Source: Purpureocillium takamizusanense
Lineage: Eukaryota; Ascomycota; Sordariomycetes; Hypocreales; Ophiocordycipitaceae
NCBI RefSeq assembly: GCF_022605165.1
Contig: NC_063068.1
Span: 3,348,001 to 3,412,000 of the forward strand
Direction of reading: 5' to 3'
DNA: 64,000 bases
In this document: piece by piece, positions 1-12,538 of the stretch
How the letters are laid out: every line of letters starts with the position of its first letter
How positions within the stretch are numbered: the first letter of the stretch is position 1
Notes under the pieces: generated by a model
Database searches by the model: none
What the model saw: only the letters and a program-made list of their open reading frames with translations
What the model was told of the DNA's origin: nothing
Program-made: the position numbers and the translations under genes

Positions 1-130
1 AGATCTAGCATGGGACCGGCGTTTTTCTTTCATTCTTTGGATCATGGGCGTGGGGACAGCAAAATGGACGCTTCAACTCTGCTCTTGTGGGGGGGTTATA
101 TTGAACAGGCTGGAGCGACGCACTCCTGTG

Positions 131-1253
131 TTATACATCAATGTGCCTTTCTATCCTGTCCCACTCCTCATCGCTGATGGTTCCCTGCCGGATATTAGCA
201 AACACGGCCTTGACCTCGGGGAACTCTCTCATGGCCGCGAATAAAGCGTCAAGGCTCTCGGCCGACCGATGCGAGTCGACGGCGACCGTGGTGTCCTCGT
301 TGGCGGCCCAGATAATGTCCGACTCGAGCACTTCGAGCCCAAACTTGCTAGACACCGCGTCGGTGATGGCCGCCACCGACGCAGGCTGCGTCCAGGCGAG
401 GAAGCCGCCGTCGGGCAGCTCCTCGACGTCCTCGGCGCCCTCGTGCTCGACGAAGTGGTCCAGCACGTCCGAAAGGGTCGGGCCGCCACCACCGCCGCCC
501 GCCTTGGGCTTGAAGACGGCGCGCCCGCGCCTGGAAAAGTAGAAGGCGGTGCCGCCGACGACGCCGCCCGCCTTCTTGACGACGTACTTGAGGTCGTGCA
601 GCGTCCGCGTCTTGTTGTCCGTCTCGATGTCGGCGATGAGGGCGATGTTGGGCGGCATGAGCACCTCGAGCGTCATGGGTTCGAGCTGCGCGCCGGTCGC
701 CGAACGGCCCTGGCCCCGCGCTATGGCGGCTTCAACCAGCGACTTGGGCACGCTTGCTGCTCATCATCATCACTCTTGGTGTCAGCACAGCTCTCGACCC
801 TCGACGTTACCATGCACCAGCCATCGACGAGAAATGAAAAAACTTGCGTACGCACCTTTTGACGCCGCGGCGACTGCATTGGCCAGTTGCGAGTTGAACT
901 TGAGGTCTTCTCCGTACACTGCGCCGAAAGGAGGGAGACAAGTCAGATACCGGTACATCGTCATCCAATGCCGGCTGCTCTTCTTTGTGTACGTGTGTGT
1001 GTGTGTGCTAACTCCGAGAGTACATGGAAATGAGCTTGGTATAGGCCGTGCGCTCAGCCATCTTCTTCTTGTCGGTGACGGCCTTAATGTGTTTCGTCTT
1101 GGACCACTTGTTGTGTCCTGCGAGCGGCGCCGCCGTCGTCGCGAATTGTCGCAAGCATCGTGGACATGTGGGGTTTGTCGTGAGGTGCCGGCTCGGTCGT
1201 GACGCCGTGATTGAGTGCGTCGATAGCTGTAGAGACGCCCTGCGCATCGCCAT
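131..1253 (-). CDS. TACO1/YebC-family mitochondrial translational activator
   Basis: Read as three exons on the minus strand: 1253-1013, 918-856 and 756-131, giving 309 residues. The first join makes Ser-Arg-Met-Tyr-Gly-Glu-Asp across GTTAGC...GCGCAG, the sequence expected in YebC proteins. The N-terminal 44 residues are basic and Ser/Thr-rich, like a mitochondrial presequence. They are followed by the family hallmark AGHNKWSKTKHIKA (45-58) and then the YebC body. A Gly-rich insert lies in the middle of the last exon. Bacterial YebC/PmpR proteins bind DNA or act on ribosomes, and animal TACO1 promotes translation of COX1 mRNA; the role here is inferred from family. It is head-to-head with the Laa1 gene, 414 bp between starts. 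The introns and presequence argue against recent bacterial transfer. Confidence 0.9.
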
Positions 1254-1667
1254 GACGGCGTGTCGCCTCGATTCGAGTTCTGAGAGCGGACGTGGTGAAG
1301 GAGTCGAAGTTGCGGCACCCGGCGCCCCTGGGCTTTGCTGATTGGCTCAAGAGGCGGCGGCTGTCGGGTCCACTGGCAGCACGGAGTACCACCGACCGAC
1401 CTGGAGCTCCCCGCGGTCGCGTGCAGCCTCCTGGAGCTGGAGCCCAGCAGCGCTTGTTGGGGGCCTAGGGGGGTCCCGTCTGTTCCACCATGCCTGGGCG
1501 CCTGGGCTGCCGTGGATGCGTGCCCTGGGCTGCAGCTGCCCTGCTCTAGGTAGCGCCGACAGCAGGTCGACCGACCGACCGACCGACCCCCTGATGGAGA
1601 CAACTTGCTTCAACATCGACGCAACAACGGCACCCCAGGCCATTGATGGCAGTCGAAGCCATCCACC
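1254..1667. promoter_or_regulatory. Shared divergent promoter, TACO1-like / LAA1-like
   Basis: This 414-bp gap separates two genes read in opposite directions, so it must hold both 5' UTRs and core promoters. It contains a tandem GACC run at 1566-1588. No TATA box stands out. No gene is supported inside it. Confidence 0.55.
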
Positions 1668-4600
1668 ATGTCGTCGAATCAAGAAGCTGAGCCCTCGGCG
1701 GCCGAACCAGGCAGCCCCCAGTCTCCCATCGAAGCCGCAACAAGCCCTCCTGCCGCCGCCGCCGTTGCCGCCACCACCACGACCACCGCCGCCCACGAGC
1801 CGCAGACGAACACGCCCGAGCTCGACGTCCCCAAGCTACAGTCCCTGCCAGCCGAGCAACAGGAGCTGTATCTGCTCACGTTCGTGTCGAGCTTGACCAA
1901 GCACGTGCTGGCGCTCTCGTCCGACGACTGCACCGCCCAGCAGTTCTACCTGAAGCGCGAGATCTTCCAGATCATCAACCTGCCCGCACCGCAACCCTCG
2001 CGTGTCATACGCAACAACCTGGGCAAATGCCTGGCGCACGTCTTCAGCAATGGCGACAGGAAGCTCCTCTTCGAAACCATAAACGATCTCGTCGGCGTCG
2101 TCTCCGGCGGCAAGGCCAAGTCGGATGGCGAGACGCGGTCTAAGCATGCGGCCGTGAGCTGCCTCGGCGATGTATTTGGCGCAGCCGGGGACAGCGCCAT
2201 AGGCCTGCACCAGATTTCGTGCGCAACCCTGATCAAGACGCTCAAGTCTTCGTCGAGTAACGCGGGGATGCGGGCCGCGGTTCTGACGGCCTTGGCCAAG
2301 GTTGTCGTCATGGTCGAAGGCTCCATGGATGAGACCATCTGCCGCGACATCTGGAAGCAGTGTCGAAGCCACGCAGCCAGCGACAAGGGCGCACTGGTAG
2401 TTGCTGCGGCTTGTCGGTGTCTGCGAGCGCTGTGCAAGCACACAGCCTACTTCCGCAACTCGGCCGATTTCGACAAGCTCGAGACAGCCATCTTCAAGGC
2501 CGTCGACACGTCATCTTCCCAAGTACGGCATGCCGCGGCCGATTGCTTTGCGGAGGCGATGGTCCAGGGCTACGCCGGCTCTGCAGCGGCTGACAACTTG
2601 GCGGCCACGAAGAGCAAGAAAACCAAAGCAAAGCTCAAGCGCGTTTCGACGCACCCAGGCGTCGGGGAGGACGATGAGGAGCTCCCTCCGCGCTCTGCCA
2701 GCCCGGCACCTGGCGGAAAGAGGACTCAAGACCTGTCGCTGACGATTCCGGACATGCTGAAGCTTCTGTCAACGCAATATGTCAAGTCGAGTGCGTCCAA
2801 CAAAGCTCGAACGGCTATTGGCGTCTGTTACGGCAAGCTGTTCCGACGCCTTGGCGAGAATCCGATTCAGGCCAATTACTTGAGAATCGTCGAGAGTCTC
2901 GCAGTCGATATTCTGGGTCACTCGAATGTGAGCAACAATCGCTACCGGCTGCTCTTGTCTCGAAAGATTATCGACACCGTCGTCCAAGACGTCATTGGAC
3001 GCAAAATCCTTGGCGAGTCTGGCCAGGTCAAGGCCGCGGAGCTCCTGATCAACAATATCCTGAAGAACTACCCACAAGCCTTGACGGAGAGGCCCGAGCC
3101 ATCTAAAAACACCCTTATTGTCTCCTTGAACGCCGTGGCAGCCCTCGTCCAGTCTCTCGGCTCAGCTGCAAACCGCTTCGCCGAACCCTGTCGCGACGGG
3201 CTACTCCAAGTCTTGCAACACCCTAGCTACTCGGTGCAGGTGTTCGCGTCCTACTGCATGAAGACTTTTGTTCTCTCGTGTCCCCAGCAGCTACTGCCCT
3301 GCCTGTCGGTCTGTATGAACTCCTTGACGCGGGAACTTTCGCTGCTTGGGAGTGGTCGCAACTCACCGAGGCGGTGTCTTGGGTTCGCGCATGGCTTGGC
3401 GGCAGCGCTCAGCGCCAGCCCGTTGCGGCCCCTTCATGGCTCTCTCGACATCAACAGCCGCGTCTTGACAATGGCCACGAACCTGCTCAAGTCGAGCAGC
3501 CAATCCGAGCTTCGCGTGTCATGCACACAGATCCAGGTCGCGTGGATTCTGATCGGCGGTCTGATGTCGCTGGGCCCCAACTTTGTCAAGATTCATCTAT
3601 CGCAACTTCTTCTCCTCTGGAAGAATGCCTTGCCGAAACCATTGGCCAAAGACAACACTTCAGCCAGGAGCCTTCTCGAGGCGTCATTCTTGACGCACGT
3701 GCGGGAATGCGCGCTGGGCTCCATTATGGCCTTCCTGCAGTTTAACAATCGCCTGCTGACCGTGGATGTCTCAAAGCGCATTGCTGCCATGCTGCAAAAC
3801 ACGACGGCGTTCCTGAAGTCGCTGCCACACAAGAAGACCACCGAAGATATTTCGCAGAGGCTGACTCCGGCTCTGCAGCTGCAAGATTTGGACCTGATGG
3901 TGCAGCGTCGCGTCATGCAGTGCTATATCAAACTTGTCAATCTAAGTCCCGCAGGGGGAAGCGAGGCTCTTCTGCAGTCCAACTTGCTGACTCTGGCCAT
4001 CTCGTTGTTTGCGGACCCCGAAAACTACACCCCGAGCTCTCTGAGCGCCTCAATTGCCAATGCGGCTGCCAACTTCGAGTCGATATGGGATGTTGGAGAC
4101 AACACGGGTTTCGGTATCACGGGGCTTGTCTCCGGATTCAAAGTTCGAAAGCTCCCTGGACAGCACGACACATCTACCGGGAGCGACGTCGATGCAGAGA
4201 GTCCAGAGGAAGCCATTGACAATCTCTTGCTCTCCCCTGTCTGCGGCAGCCTGGAGCATGATGCATCGGCACTTTACGTCGGTGCAGTAGATGACGCCCT
4301 ATCTATGACGCCCGATCCGCCAGCAACGGAGGTCATCAATGATGCCATTCAACTGTTCGCCTTTGCCTTCCCCCTGACGCCTGCCAAAGTGCAGGAGAGC
4401 GTCTTGGAGCAAATCAGAACGTTTGCATCGGCGGGCTCCCTTCAACGAGACCCGGGCCGGAAAGCAGCGATCAACGTCAATATTGCGACGGCGATCCTGG
4501 CCTGCATGAGGGTGGCTACGAAAGAAACAAACTCATCGCCAGGCAGTGTGGCCAACCTCGCCGTGGAAAAGCTGCTCCAGGATATCGTGAGGGACTTCGT

Positions 4601-7600
4601 CCTGGATCCGGATCAATACGTGAGGAGTCTCGGCTATGCTGCCGTAGCTAGGCTCTGCAATGTTTACGGCAACTCCTTCACCAACCACGAAATCAAGTTC
4701 CTCGTGGACACCATTGTCGGCAACCGCGAGCCCAGTGCCAGAGCCGGGTGTGCGATGGCCCTTGGCTCAATCCAGACAAAAGTCGGTGGCATGGCCGCCG
4801 GCTACCACCTCAAGACCATTCTGGGCATCCTCATGTCCCTCTGCAACGACCCGCACCCCATCGTGCACTACTGGGCCTTGGAGGCTCTCTCGCTGGCCTC
4901 AGACGCCGCTGGCCTCTCCTTTGCCGGCTACGTCCCGAGCACGTTGGGAATGCTCGCGCAACTCTACGTGTCGGAAACCCATCACCCAGAGATTTCGTCA
5001 GCCATAACCATGAACCTCGAGATGGAGCTTCCGACTGTGGCGGCGATCGCCAAGTGCGTCGACTCCCTCATCAACGTCCTGGGCCCAGATCTGCAGGATT
5101 CCAACAAGTCCCGAGAGCTCATATTCACATTGGTTGAATACTTTGAGGATGAAAGTGACAGCCAGGTTGAGAGAGCCGCTTTGGGATGCTTGGAGCACCT
5201 GTCGCTTTATGCGCCTGGGCAGATGCACTTTGCCGACTATGTGAAGCTGCTCCAAAAGTACCTCTCGTCCGACAACAATACTCTGCGGGATGTGGCCGTG
5301 GATGGCCTGTATAACATCATGAAGAGAGAGCCTCGCGACGTTCTTCGGGAAGCAGATGAGGGCTTCGAGGAGCGACTGTGGCTGGTGCTTGACGACGCGC
5401 CGTCTCACGATGGCCTCCGGAACATAATTCGCAACTGGATGCGCCAGAGTTGTTTGCAGGAAACTGGCGAGTGGCTGCAGCGCTTTCAGACCGTTCTCAA
5501 GATGACGAGGTCCAAGCCCCAAGAAGCCCACGAACCGTCGAAGCCCGCCAGTGGTCTTCCAGACCTTCAAGACGAAGAGGTGGCAGGCTTCGCGGCGGGG
5601 GCCGGGACCGCCAAAGACAAGGACATGGCTGCGCCGTCTGAAGCAGAGCCACTGCGGTGGCAGGTCACCACGTTTGCCATGAGCTGCATCAGCGACATAT
5701 TCACGCTGGTCGCAAAGGACGTGGCTGCGAACGGGGATTCTCAGGCACAGGTTTCCTTGCAAAACAAGGTCGCAGACGTTGTCCGTATGGCGTTCTCAGC
5801 CTCGACCTCCAACGTCTTGGAGCTTCGCATCTGGGGCCTGAAGATAATTGGCGCAGTACTCAAAATGTTCGGCAAGACTCCCGACCCTGACTTTGAGGAA
5901 GCCATGTTGCTGGAGCAATATCAGGCACAGATCAGCTCTGCCTTGACCCCGGCCTTTGCGGCAGACTCGTCGCCCGAGCTCGCTTCCGAGGCAGTCAATG
6001 TCTGTGCCAGTTTCATCTCCATTGGCATCGTCACCGATGTTGACCGTATGGGCCGAATCCTCAAGACCCTCATCAACGCCCTGGAGAACTTTTCCAAGGA
6101 CAACGAGAACGCCGGCATCGGAGACTTGAAAGGACTGAGCTCCAATGCGCAAGTCATGGTGAAGATTTCCGTCTTTTCGGCCTGGGCGGAGCTTCAGGTT
6201 GCCAGCACCGAGCAGAAGTACCTCCTTGACGTGCTCAGGCCTCACGTGGGCACACTCACTCCTCTGTGGCTCGAGTCCCTGCGGGAATTCGCGAGGCTCC
6301 GGTTTGAGCCAGACATCTCCATGACCCTAGGACCGCCGTCGCTCTCTGGAAGTCTGGACACCATCTACGCGGCGCTGAACCGTGAGACGCTGTTGCGCTT
6401 CTACCAGGACTCGTGGCTCAAGCTTGTCGATGCGATTGCAAGTCTCATTGAACAGGACAGCGAGTTTGTGTTCGATGCGCTCGATGGCAAGGAGTCTCAG
6501 GAACCTGCTGCCAACGGCAACCCCAAGAGCCCGGCCATCAACTACCGCGACGAGCCGGTCGCCTTCTTCTTCGTGCTCTTCGGACTGGCGTTCGAGGCGC
6601 TCGCCATACGGCCCGGGCAGAGCGAGTCCCTGGCTACCCAAGAACAGACGCTCGACATCCTCGAGGCCCTCAAGAGGATCCTGCACCCGAGCGTCTCCGG
6701 CCATGCCATTTATCGACCGGATGTCTTTGCCGAAACAATGGATCTCCTTGACCGCCTGGTTCTGACGGACGGGCTCGATGTCCAGACCGTCATTGTGCAA
6801 ATCGCCCGTGCGCTTTGTGTCACCCACCCTTCTGCGCGGCGGCAGGCGTCCGACGAGGGCGACCTGTCTGAAGACATTGACCAGCTGTTCGAGCTCACCA
6901 GGATCACCGTGCTCGTGCTGTCCGGCCTGCTGCCTAATCTCTCCGAGGGCAGCCAGCCGGTGCGCCACCAGATGAACGACGAGGCCATTGTCCTCGTCCG
7001 CACGTCACTGGACGCTCTCGTCGACGCCGCAGAGGTGTTCCCATCCATCATCAAGACCGACCTCCACGCCTGCATCATCCACATCTTCGCCACCATCCTC
7101 GCCACCCCCGACTGCCAAGAGCTGATTGTCCCGCAATCCTTGGCCATTCTCAAGCGGTTCGTCGGCGGGATGCCCAAGTCTTCCGATGACCACTCGTCGG
7201 GCCAAGTCCAGCTGCAGGGTTGTCTTCGCCGCTTCCTGTCCATCTACCTCAACGCCCAGAAGCGTGAGCAGCCGACCTCGCTGGCCTGCGTCAAGAATTG
7301 TCTGCTTGCCACTACGATACTGTTTACAAGTGGCAAGAACCGACTTCCTGCCACCGACCCGCTGGTCGCCCGCTATCTGGACGAGGTGCTTGACTGCCTT
7401 ACGGACCGCATGGTAAGTCCCTCCCGACACTGCGAGCTGTTAGTGAGGGTGTGTGCTGATGACGCTCCGCCGTATAGACCGCGAGGATTGCAGCCAACTG
7501 CATACGCTCGCTCTTGCTGCAGCCGAGCCCTACTGCAGCCGACTTGAGCATCGCACGGTACTTATTCCCTCGCCTAATGGCGTTCGTGACCAACGTGGAG

Positions 7601-7957
7601 CCCGAAGATCCGGAGCGAGCTCGGGCCTTGCTCGCTCATACCTTGTGCCTGTACGTGGGGACTCTGCAGGCAGACCGGCGGTCGGCATCCATGGCCCTGG
7701 TCATTCCCACTCTCATGGCTCGGGCCACCGGCGAGGGCGAAGAAGCCTATCAAGAGACCAGCGCAAGACTGTTGGAGCTGGCGGCGGCCGACCCGGGGAC
7801 GTTCAAGGCCATCGTGGGCGACCTGAGTGCCAGCCAGAGGGCTCTGCTAGAGGAGGTGATCCACTCAGGCCGCCAGGCGAAGTCCGGTAACAGTGCAGCT
7901 TCCGACGGTGGATCCGGGCAGCCGAGCATCACCCTGAAGATGGACTTTGGCGGTTAG
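1668..7957 (+). CDS. LAA1: Laa1/HEATR5-type large HEAT-repeat protein
   Basis: Two exons, 1668-7412 and 7478-7957, encode 2,074 residues, close to yeast Laa1 (about 2,010) and human HEATR5B (about 2,070). The 65-nt intron has GTAAGT, a CTGAT branch site and TATAG. The start is the first in-frame ATG in a good context (CCACCATGT). Residues 15-50 are a low-complexity Pro/Ala/Thr tail. The rest is almost entirely helical HEAT-type solenoid with no enzymatic motif. Laa1 and HEATR5 bind the clathrin adaptor AP-1 and help place it on trans-Golgi and endosomal membranes; that role is inferred from family. The reading is uninterrupted for 5.7 kb, so the gene is intact. Confidence 0.92.
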
Positions 7958-8193
7958 ATGGCGAGGCACCCGCGGGCAGGGATGCGTCAGCAGAGGCTCC
8001 GTGGGCGTCTGGTGCGCCGTTGCACCAAGCCACACCGTTGTTCCCTGGTAGGGCCTGCGTCGCCAGTGGAACAAGCCTCTAGACAAAAGTCCGAAATCAC
8101 AAGAGGCGGCTCACTCACCGGGTGCTCGTACAGTTTCGGGCCAAGACGGGCGCACGACGCACGGTTGCGCCCGAGTGGATGTCTGTCTGTTTG

Positions 8194-8218
<25 letters not shown>
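8194..8218. repeat. (CA)12 microsatellite
   Basis: An uninterrupted run of about 12 CA units lies in the 3' flank of the Laa1 gene. It would be expected to vary in length between strains. Confidence 0.95.
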
Positions 8219-8224
<6 letters not shown>

Positions 8225-8580
8225 CCTCCCCCATCTCTCGACTAGAACGCCGCGGAACAATACGTTTGCGAGCGAGCGACAAGGCACCAGTACAGTATAC
8301 CAAGCACAACGCACAACCGGCAAACCGATGAGTAGACAGACGGCTTCGCTCTGCAGTCGCACAGCGTGTCTGTGGTCATCGATGGAGGAACCCAGAGGCG
8401 AAGGAACGGACAGGCGGACGGGAGGGAGGGAACTGAACTAAATTAAGCATTTGTTGGTGGCTGCATGCAGACGCGGGACCGGCCGAGACGTCAGCCAGAC
8501 AGACCAGGACGATACAGACGTAGAGTAATGAGACGACCATGACGCGCAGCCCGACGCATGCTGTCCGTGTTTTCGCGGCG

Positions 8581-8608
8581 CAGCAGCAGTAGCAGCAGCA
8601 GCAGCAGT
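8581..8608. repeat. CAG trinucleotide run
   Basis: Nine CAG-type units with one TAG interruption lie in intergenic DNA. They are not in any supported gene. Confidence 0.9.
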
Positions 8609-9201
8609 GCTTATTTGACGCTGCAAACGAGCATTGGGAGGGGCGGGTGAGCTGGACACAGGCAGAGCCTCACTGGCGAGCCAACCTCCAAGTGGCCGTG
8701 GTAAGGGATGGGTTGGTTGGGTGGGTGGCTTCTTGCCGCCGTTTGGGAGAGGCACGATGGTCTCCGTACCGGGGAGTTGGCCAGCACAGCCAGCCAGCCA
8801 GCTAGCTAGCTAGGTTCGACTACTATGAACAAACTGTGGTGCGGCCATGTTCCATTGTGCCTTCGTGTCGATTAGGCGACACGCTTCAACCAAAGTTGGA
8901 TCCGAATTTCTTCTACCCGTCCATCCGTCTCTACAGCCAGGCCAAAACAGATCCATGCAAGCAAGACTCGCCGCTTCGTCGGAAAGCAGTTCGGGGTATA
9001 TGTGCAATTAAAGCAAAGAAACAAGACCGTATCAGGCCCTTGCGTCTAAAACCAAGCAACATAAACGCCAGTCATCCGGCTCTATACATCCCAGAGCGAC
9101 CCGCGTCGTTTCTTGTAGAGTTGTCGGGTCGTAGCCAGAGTAATGCCAGAAATCTGAAGCTAAACCCTCAAGGGAGGAAAATTACAAGCTGTACTTGGAG
9201 A

Positions 9202-10750
9202 CTAGTTTGATGGCCTATAGTTCGTCCCGTGGGCGATGACAGGAGGCGCATACTTGTCTCCTTGGGTCGCGCCACTTGATTGAGGAGTTGCTTTGTCGTC
9301 TACCGCCACCGACTCAGGATTGCCATGACTCGCTTTCGTCGTTCGACCGGCGCGATTCATCTTGCCGCCCTCTTTTCTCTGCTTGGCGCTGTCGATGCTG
9401 CCTCCTCGGCGGGCATATACCAGGCGCCCCATGAACAGCTGTTGCTGTAGTGCCTCAACGGCTTTGCCCGCAGCAACGGCGTTGGAGAGCGTAATATACG
9501 CCGACCCGCGAATGCGGCCCTTATGATGGTCCATTGGAACGTCGATGCGAATAATGGCGCTTTCCCACCCACCCAGGCGGCTTCTCACCCATTGCTCCAC
9601 GTCCTGCGGGCTGGCAGTATGCCGCAGTGACAGCAACTGGACCTTGTAGAAGGTTTCAACCTGTCTCTGGGAGGCAACAACAGTCGGCTCGGGCGGAGGG
9701 GCCGTTGACGGGATGGTGCTACTGCTGCTGCTGCTAGTCCAACCCAACGACGATTTCGAGTTGCTTGGGCGCAGAAGCGGGGGGTACACTAAGCTGCTCG
9801 AGGTTGATGATGGCAGAGTAGCTTGAAGGCTAGGGTTCACGGGCGGCGGCGCTTCGTAGGGTCGATAGCCTTGAGCATAAGCCGAGCCATAAGGCGAATT
9901 CCACACGGGAACGGGGAATGGTGCGTTCCCTGTCGCCATGTACGCGGCTCCTTGCAACTCCGCCGGCGGCCTGTACGGCTGGCGAGGCAGGTAGCTCATG
10001 GGTGTCGTATCATTTCCTAAGGGCCCACGCTGCATGACGGGTCCGGCAGGGTATGCGGAAACTGGAAGTGCTCGAATGCTGCTTCGCTCTCGGTCTTTGC
10101 GTGATGCATCTACGTCAATGCTCGCCACCGTAGACTCCGGCCGGGGGGTCAATTGCCAGCTCTCGCCCCGGGTGCCAACAACTGAAGCGGCATCGTCGGC
10201 GAGCAAGTCGCCCTTGCGGCGCGACCTCTGAAACCTCCACCCAAACTTTGGCTTGGGCGGCGGGTCGTCAATGAGCTCAAGGATCTTGATGGGTTCTGTC
10301 CGGTTTCTATCGTCGACGATAATCTCTCTACCAGCAAATGAGTTGGTCCTGAGTTGGCCTATGCTCCCTGTGGCGTCAGTTCCGCGCCCACGAGGACGAG
10401 ACATGCATTGATTGACACAGCGACTGGGGTTGGGCTTGCCGTACGTAAAGCGCGCTCAAAGTTGTCTCTGCCAAGGAGTCGAATCCATCCGTTTGTTGAC
10501 TTTTGAAACAACTCGATGTGATCCACGTCACAGTCCGCCTCACGAATCCAGTCCTTGAAGAGCTGCCACTTGGTGCCAAAGGGCAACTGTTTTCCCCGCG
10601 CAGTTAGAAAGAAGCCGGGAGTTGGGGACGGCGATCAGGTGCCCAGGAATCTGTGCGTACCGAGCTTATGAGTAGGTAATAGACTCCGCTCTCGTCACCG
10701 GGTGCAACATCCCTCATGACAGTGTTCGCGGGCGACTCGTTGCGCGGCAT
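9202..10750 (-). CDS. Two-RRM RNA-binding protein
   Basis: Three exons on the minus strand, 10750-10661, 10586-10445 and 10367-9202, give 465 residues. Exon 1 carries the first RRM strand (VYYLLISS), exon 2 continues LPFGTKWQLFKDWI, and exon 3 supplies SFAGREIIVDDRN, so RRM1 (about residues 22-105) is assembled from all three. The second intron has a CTGAC branch site and CACAG. A long disordered linker rich in Pro, Ser and Tyr follows, with a basic RRSRR patch and a run of Ser. RRM2 spans about residues 317-398, beginning FYKVQLLSL. The C-terminal tail is basic, then disordered. I do not recognise a named orthologue; nuclear or cytoplasmic mRNA binding is the likely role. The first ATG after the upstream GC-rich region was chosen because it gives a complete RRM. 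Confidence 0.82.
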
Positions 10751-12538
10751 GATGGCACACTGCAGACTCGGCTCGCCCTAAACCCCGGTGGCTGATCGGT
10801 TTGGGCCAAATCCCATCATGGAAAGCGTCGAGCTCGCTCTGGACAAGCAGCAGAGAGGAGGAACACTCCAAGGCCGGAGGGAGGTGGGATAAGAGAACGG
10901 CAAGAGACGGAGAGGCCGCCGCAGTGTCGTACAGGAGACGATGGCGTGTAGCTACCTACACGGTGTCCAGACAGGAAAAAACGAAAATCTATGAACAATG
11001 CACAAAGTAGCTAGTGAACGAGTGTGTGTATCGTCTCCAGGTCCGGCCAGACGAAAGCTGCAGCGGCTGCATGTGTGTAAAGAAAAGCAATTCGTGTTGT
11101 TGTTTTACGTAGCATGGTGGCAAAGGGGCAGCGACGCAGGCTGGCCAAAGAGCTCGTCCGTCTACCGGGGCTGCTCTTACTTACACGAGCAACGGGGCAT
11201 GCCGGGAGCAGGGGACGCATGCCACGCGCGCAAGCGCCTGCCAACAGAGTCAACGGGAGGCTCGTCATCTGCTCGAGGCCAAGTCAAGTCTCCATCAGCG
11301 CCGGCCTCTCTCTGCCCACGGCACGGCACGGGGCGTCTGGGCCCCTGGCCCCGAGGGCCGGGCGCATGCAGCGCGCTTGGGGGACAGCACTGGGCGAGTG
11401 CGTTTGCGGCCCCCGGGATACCCTCCTGCTGCCCTCGGCCGTCCGTGGGCCGTGGTGTATCCATGTTCCGGGTAGCTGGGACCGGAGCGATCGGCAGCCT
11501 CGCCAGCAGGAGTGGAGTAATGCTGCGTTGTGCTGCGCGGCGTGCACCATGTCCTGCCCTGCCATGATGTGCCTCGCCATTCCATGCCATGCCCCAGGGC
11601 TCACGACGACACGGATAGGCTGACGGTCGGAAGCTGATGGTGTATAAGGCGTTCCATCCAGGCCACTGGGGCAGAGTCGATGGCGTGCAAGAGTCAGTCC
11701 CCTACCGGACGCTGCCGCGCTCCCCTCCACTCGCAACGCAGCAAAGGTCCCTCGCCAAGCATTTCCAGCTTTTGACGCGCCAACAGGCCCAACGACACGA
11801 GGTCCTCATGAAGCTTCAACGTGGTCCGGCAAGGGATGAGCTGCCCGGAGGCCCCCCATGTGCAAGCCCTTTCCGCTCTTCGTGATGACTTGTCACGTCC
11901 ATCTGCCGGAATGGGCTGAAAGGCTGCAACCTGCAGCGCTGCCGCCGCCGCCACCACCACCACTTGACCGCGGACAGCTCTTCTGGCTCTCCAGCGGGGG
12001 CCCCCAGCATGTGCATGCGTGTGCGTGTGCGTGTGCGTGTGCGTGTGCGTGTGCGTGTGCATGCCTGAGTGTGAGTGGTGTGTGTGCGTCTGCCCACGCG
12101 CAAGCACTTTGAAAGCCAGTCTCGGCGGGAAAAAAGCGCCGCAGCGCGATTCCGGCTTGGTCAAAGGCGTCGACAAGAGCACAGCTGGACTGCACTCATG
12201 GGCTCAGTCAAATGTATGATGCCCCCCGCCCGCGGTCCCCTGTGTCGATCGAGTGGAATAAGCGCGAGAAAAGAGAAAACAATTCGCCACGCCCCGAGCC
12301 CTTTGCCCTCCTGCGACTGTCCAAAGCAACGCCACCATGCAACTAGACCCTTTGGACGGCCAGGGTCGGTTTCGACGGGGCGGCCACCGGTGAGGTATCC
12401 GTATCCCTGGCCCAAGCGACACGACCGACGGACGAACCACTTTCCCGGGTCGCAGGCCCGGACAACAAACCAACAGCGGCGCCACAACATCCACCCAGCG
12501 CAACGGCCAGACCGCCAGTCGAGCAGTCGACCCCCCGA
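10751..12538. other. Intergenic region upstream of the RRM gene
   Basis: This 1.8-kb gap lies between the 5' end of the RRM gene and the 3' end of the WRAP73-like gene. Several GC-rich open frames exist on both strands, but they overlap each other, lack motifs and look like base-composition artefacts. It contains the GCGTGT repeat at 12017-12060. Confidence 0.55.
12017..12060. repeat. GCGTGT hexanucleotide microsatellite
   Basis: About seven tandem copies of GCGTGT are followed by degenerate TG-rich sequence to about 12090. The repeat is intergenic. Confidence 0.93.

Larger units (their letters stand above)
7958..9201. other. Convergent intergenic region between LAA1-like and RRM genes
   Basis: This gap lies between two gene 3' ends and presumably holds both 3' UTRs. 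It contains a (CA)12 microsatellite at 8194-8218, a CAG run at 8581-8608 and short AGCC/AGCT repeats near 8785-8812. No open frame here resembles a known protein. Confidence 0.6.

Noticed and set aside
131..1253. Bacterial origin or recent transfer of the YebC and MoaA genes
   Set aside because: Both families are ordinary eukaryotic genes of organelle-linked pathways. Here they have fungal introns, presequences and local codon use.
10998..12182. Several 130-190-residue frames on both strands
   Set aside because: They overlap one another, lack motifs and include translated TG/CA microsatellite.
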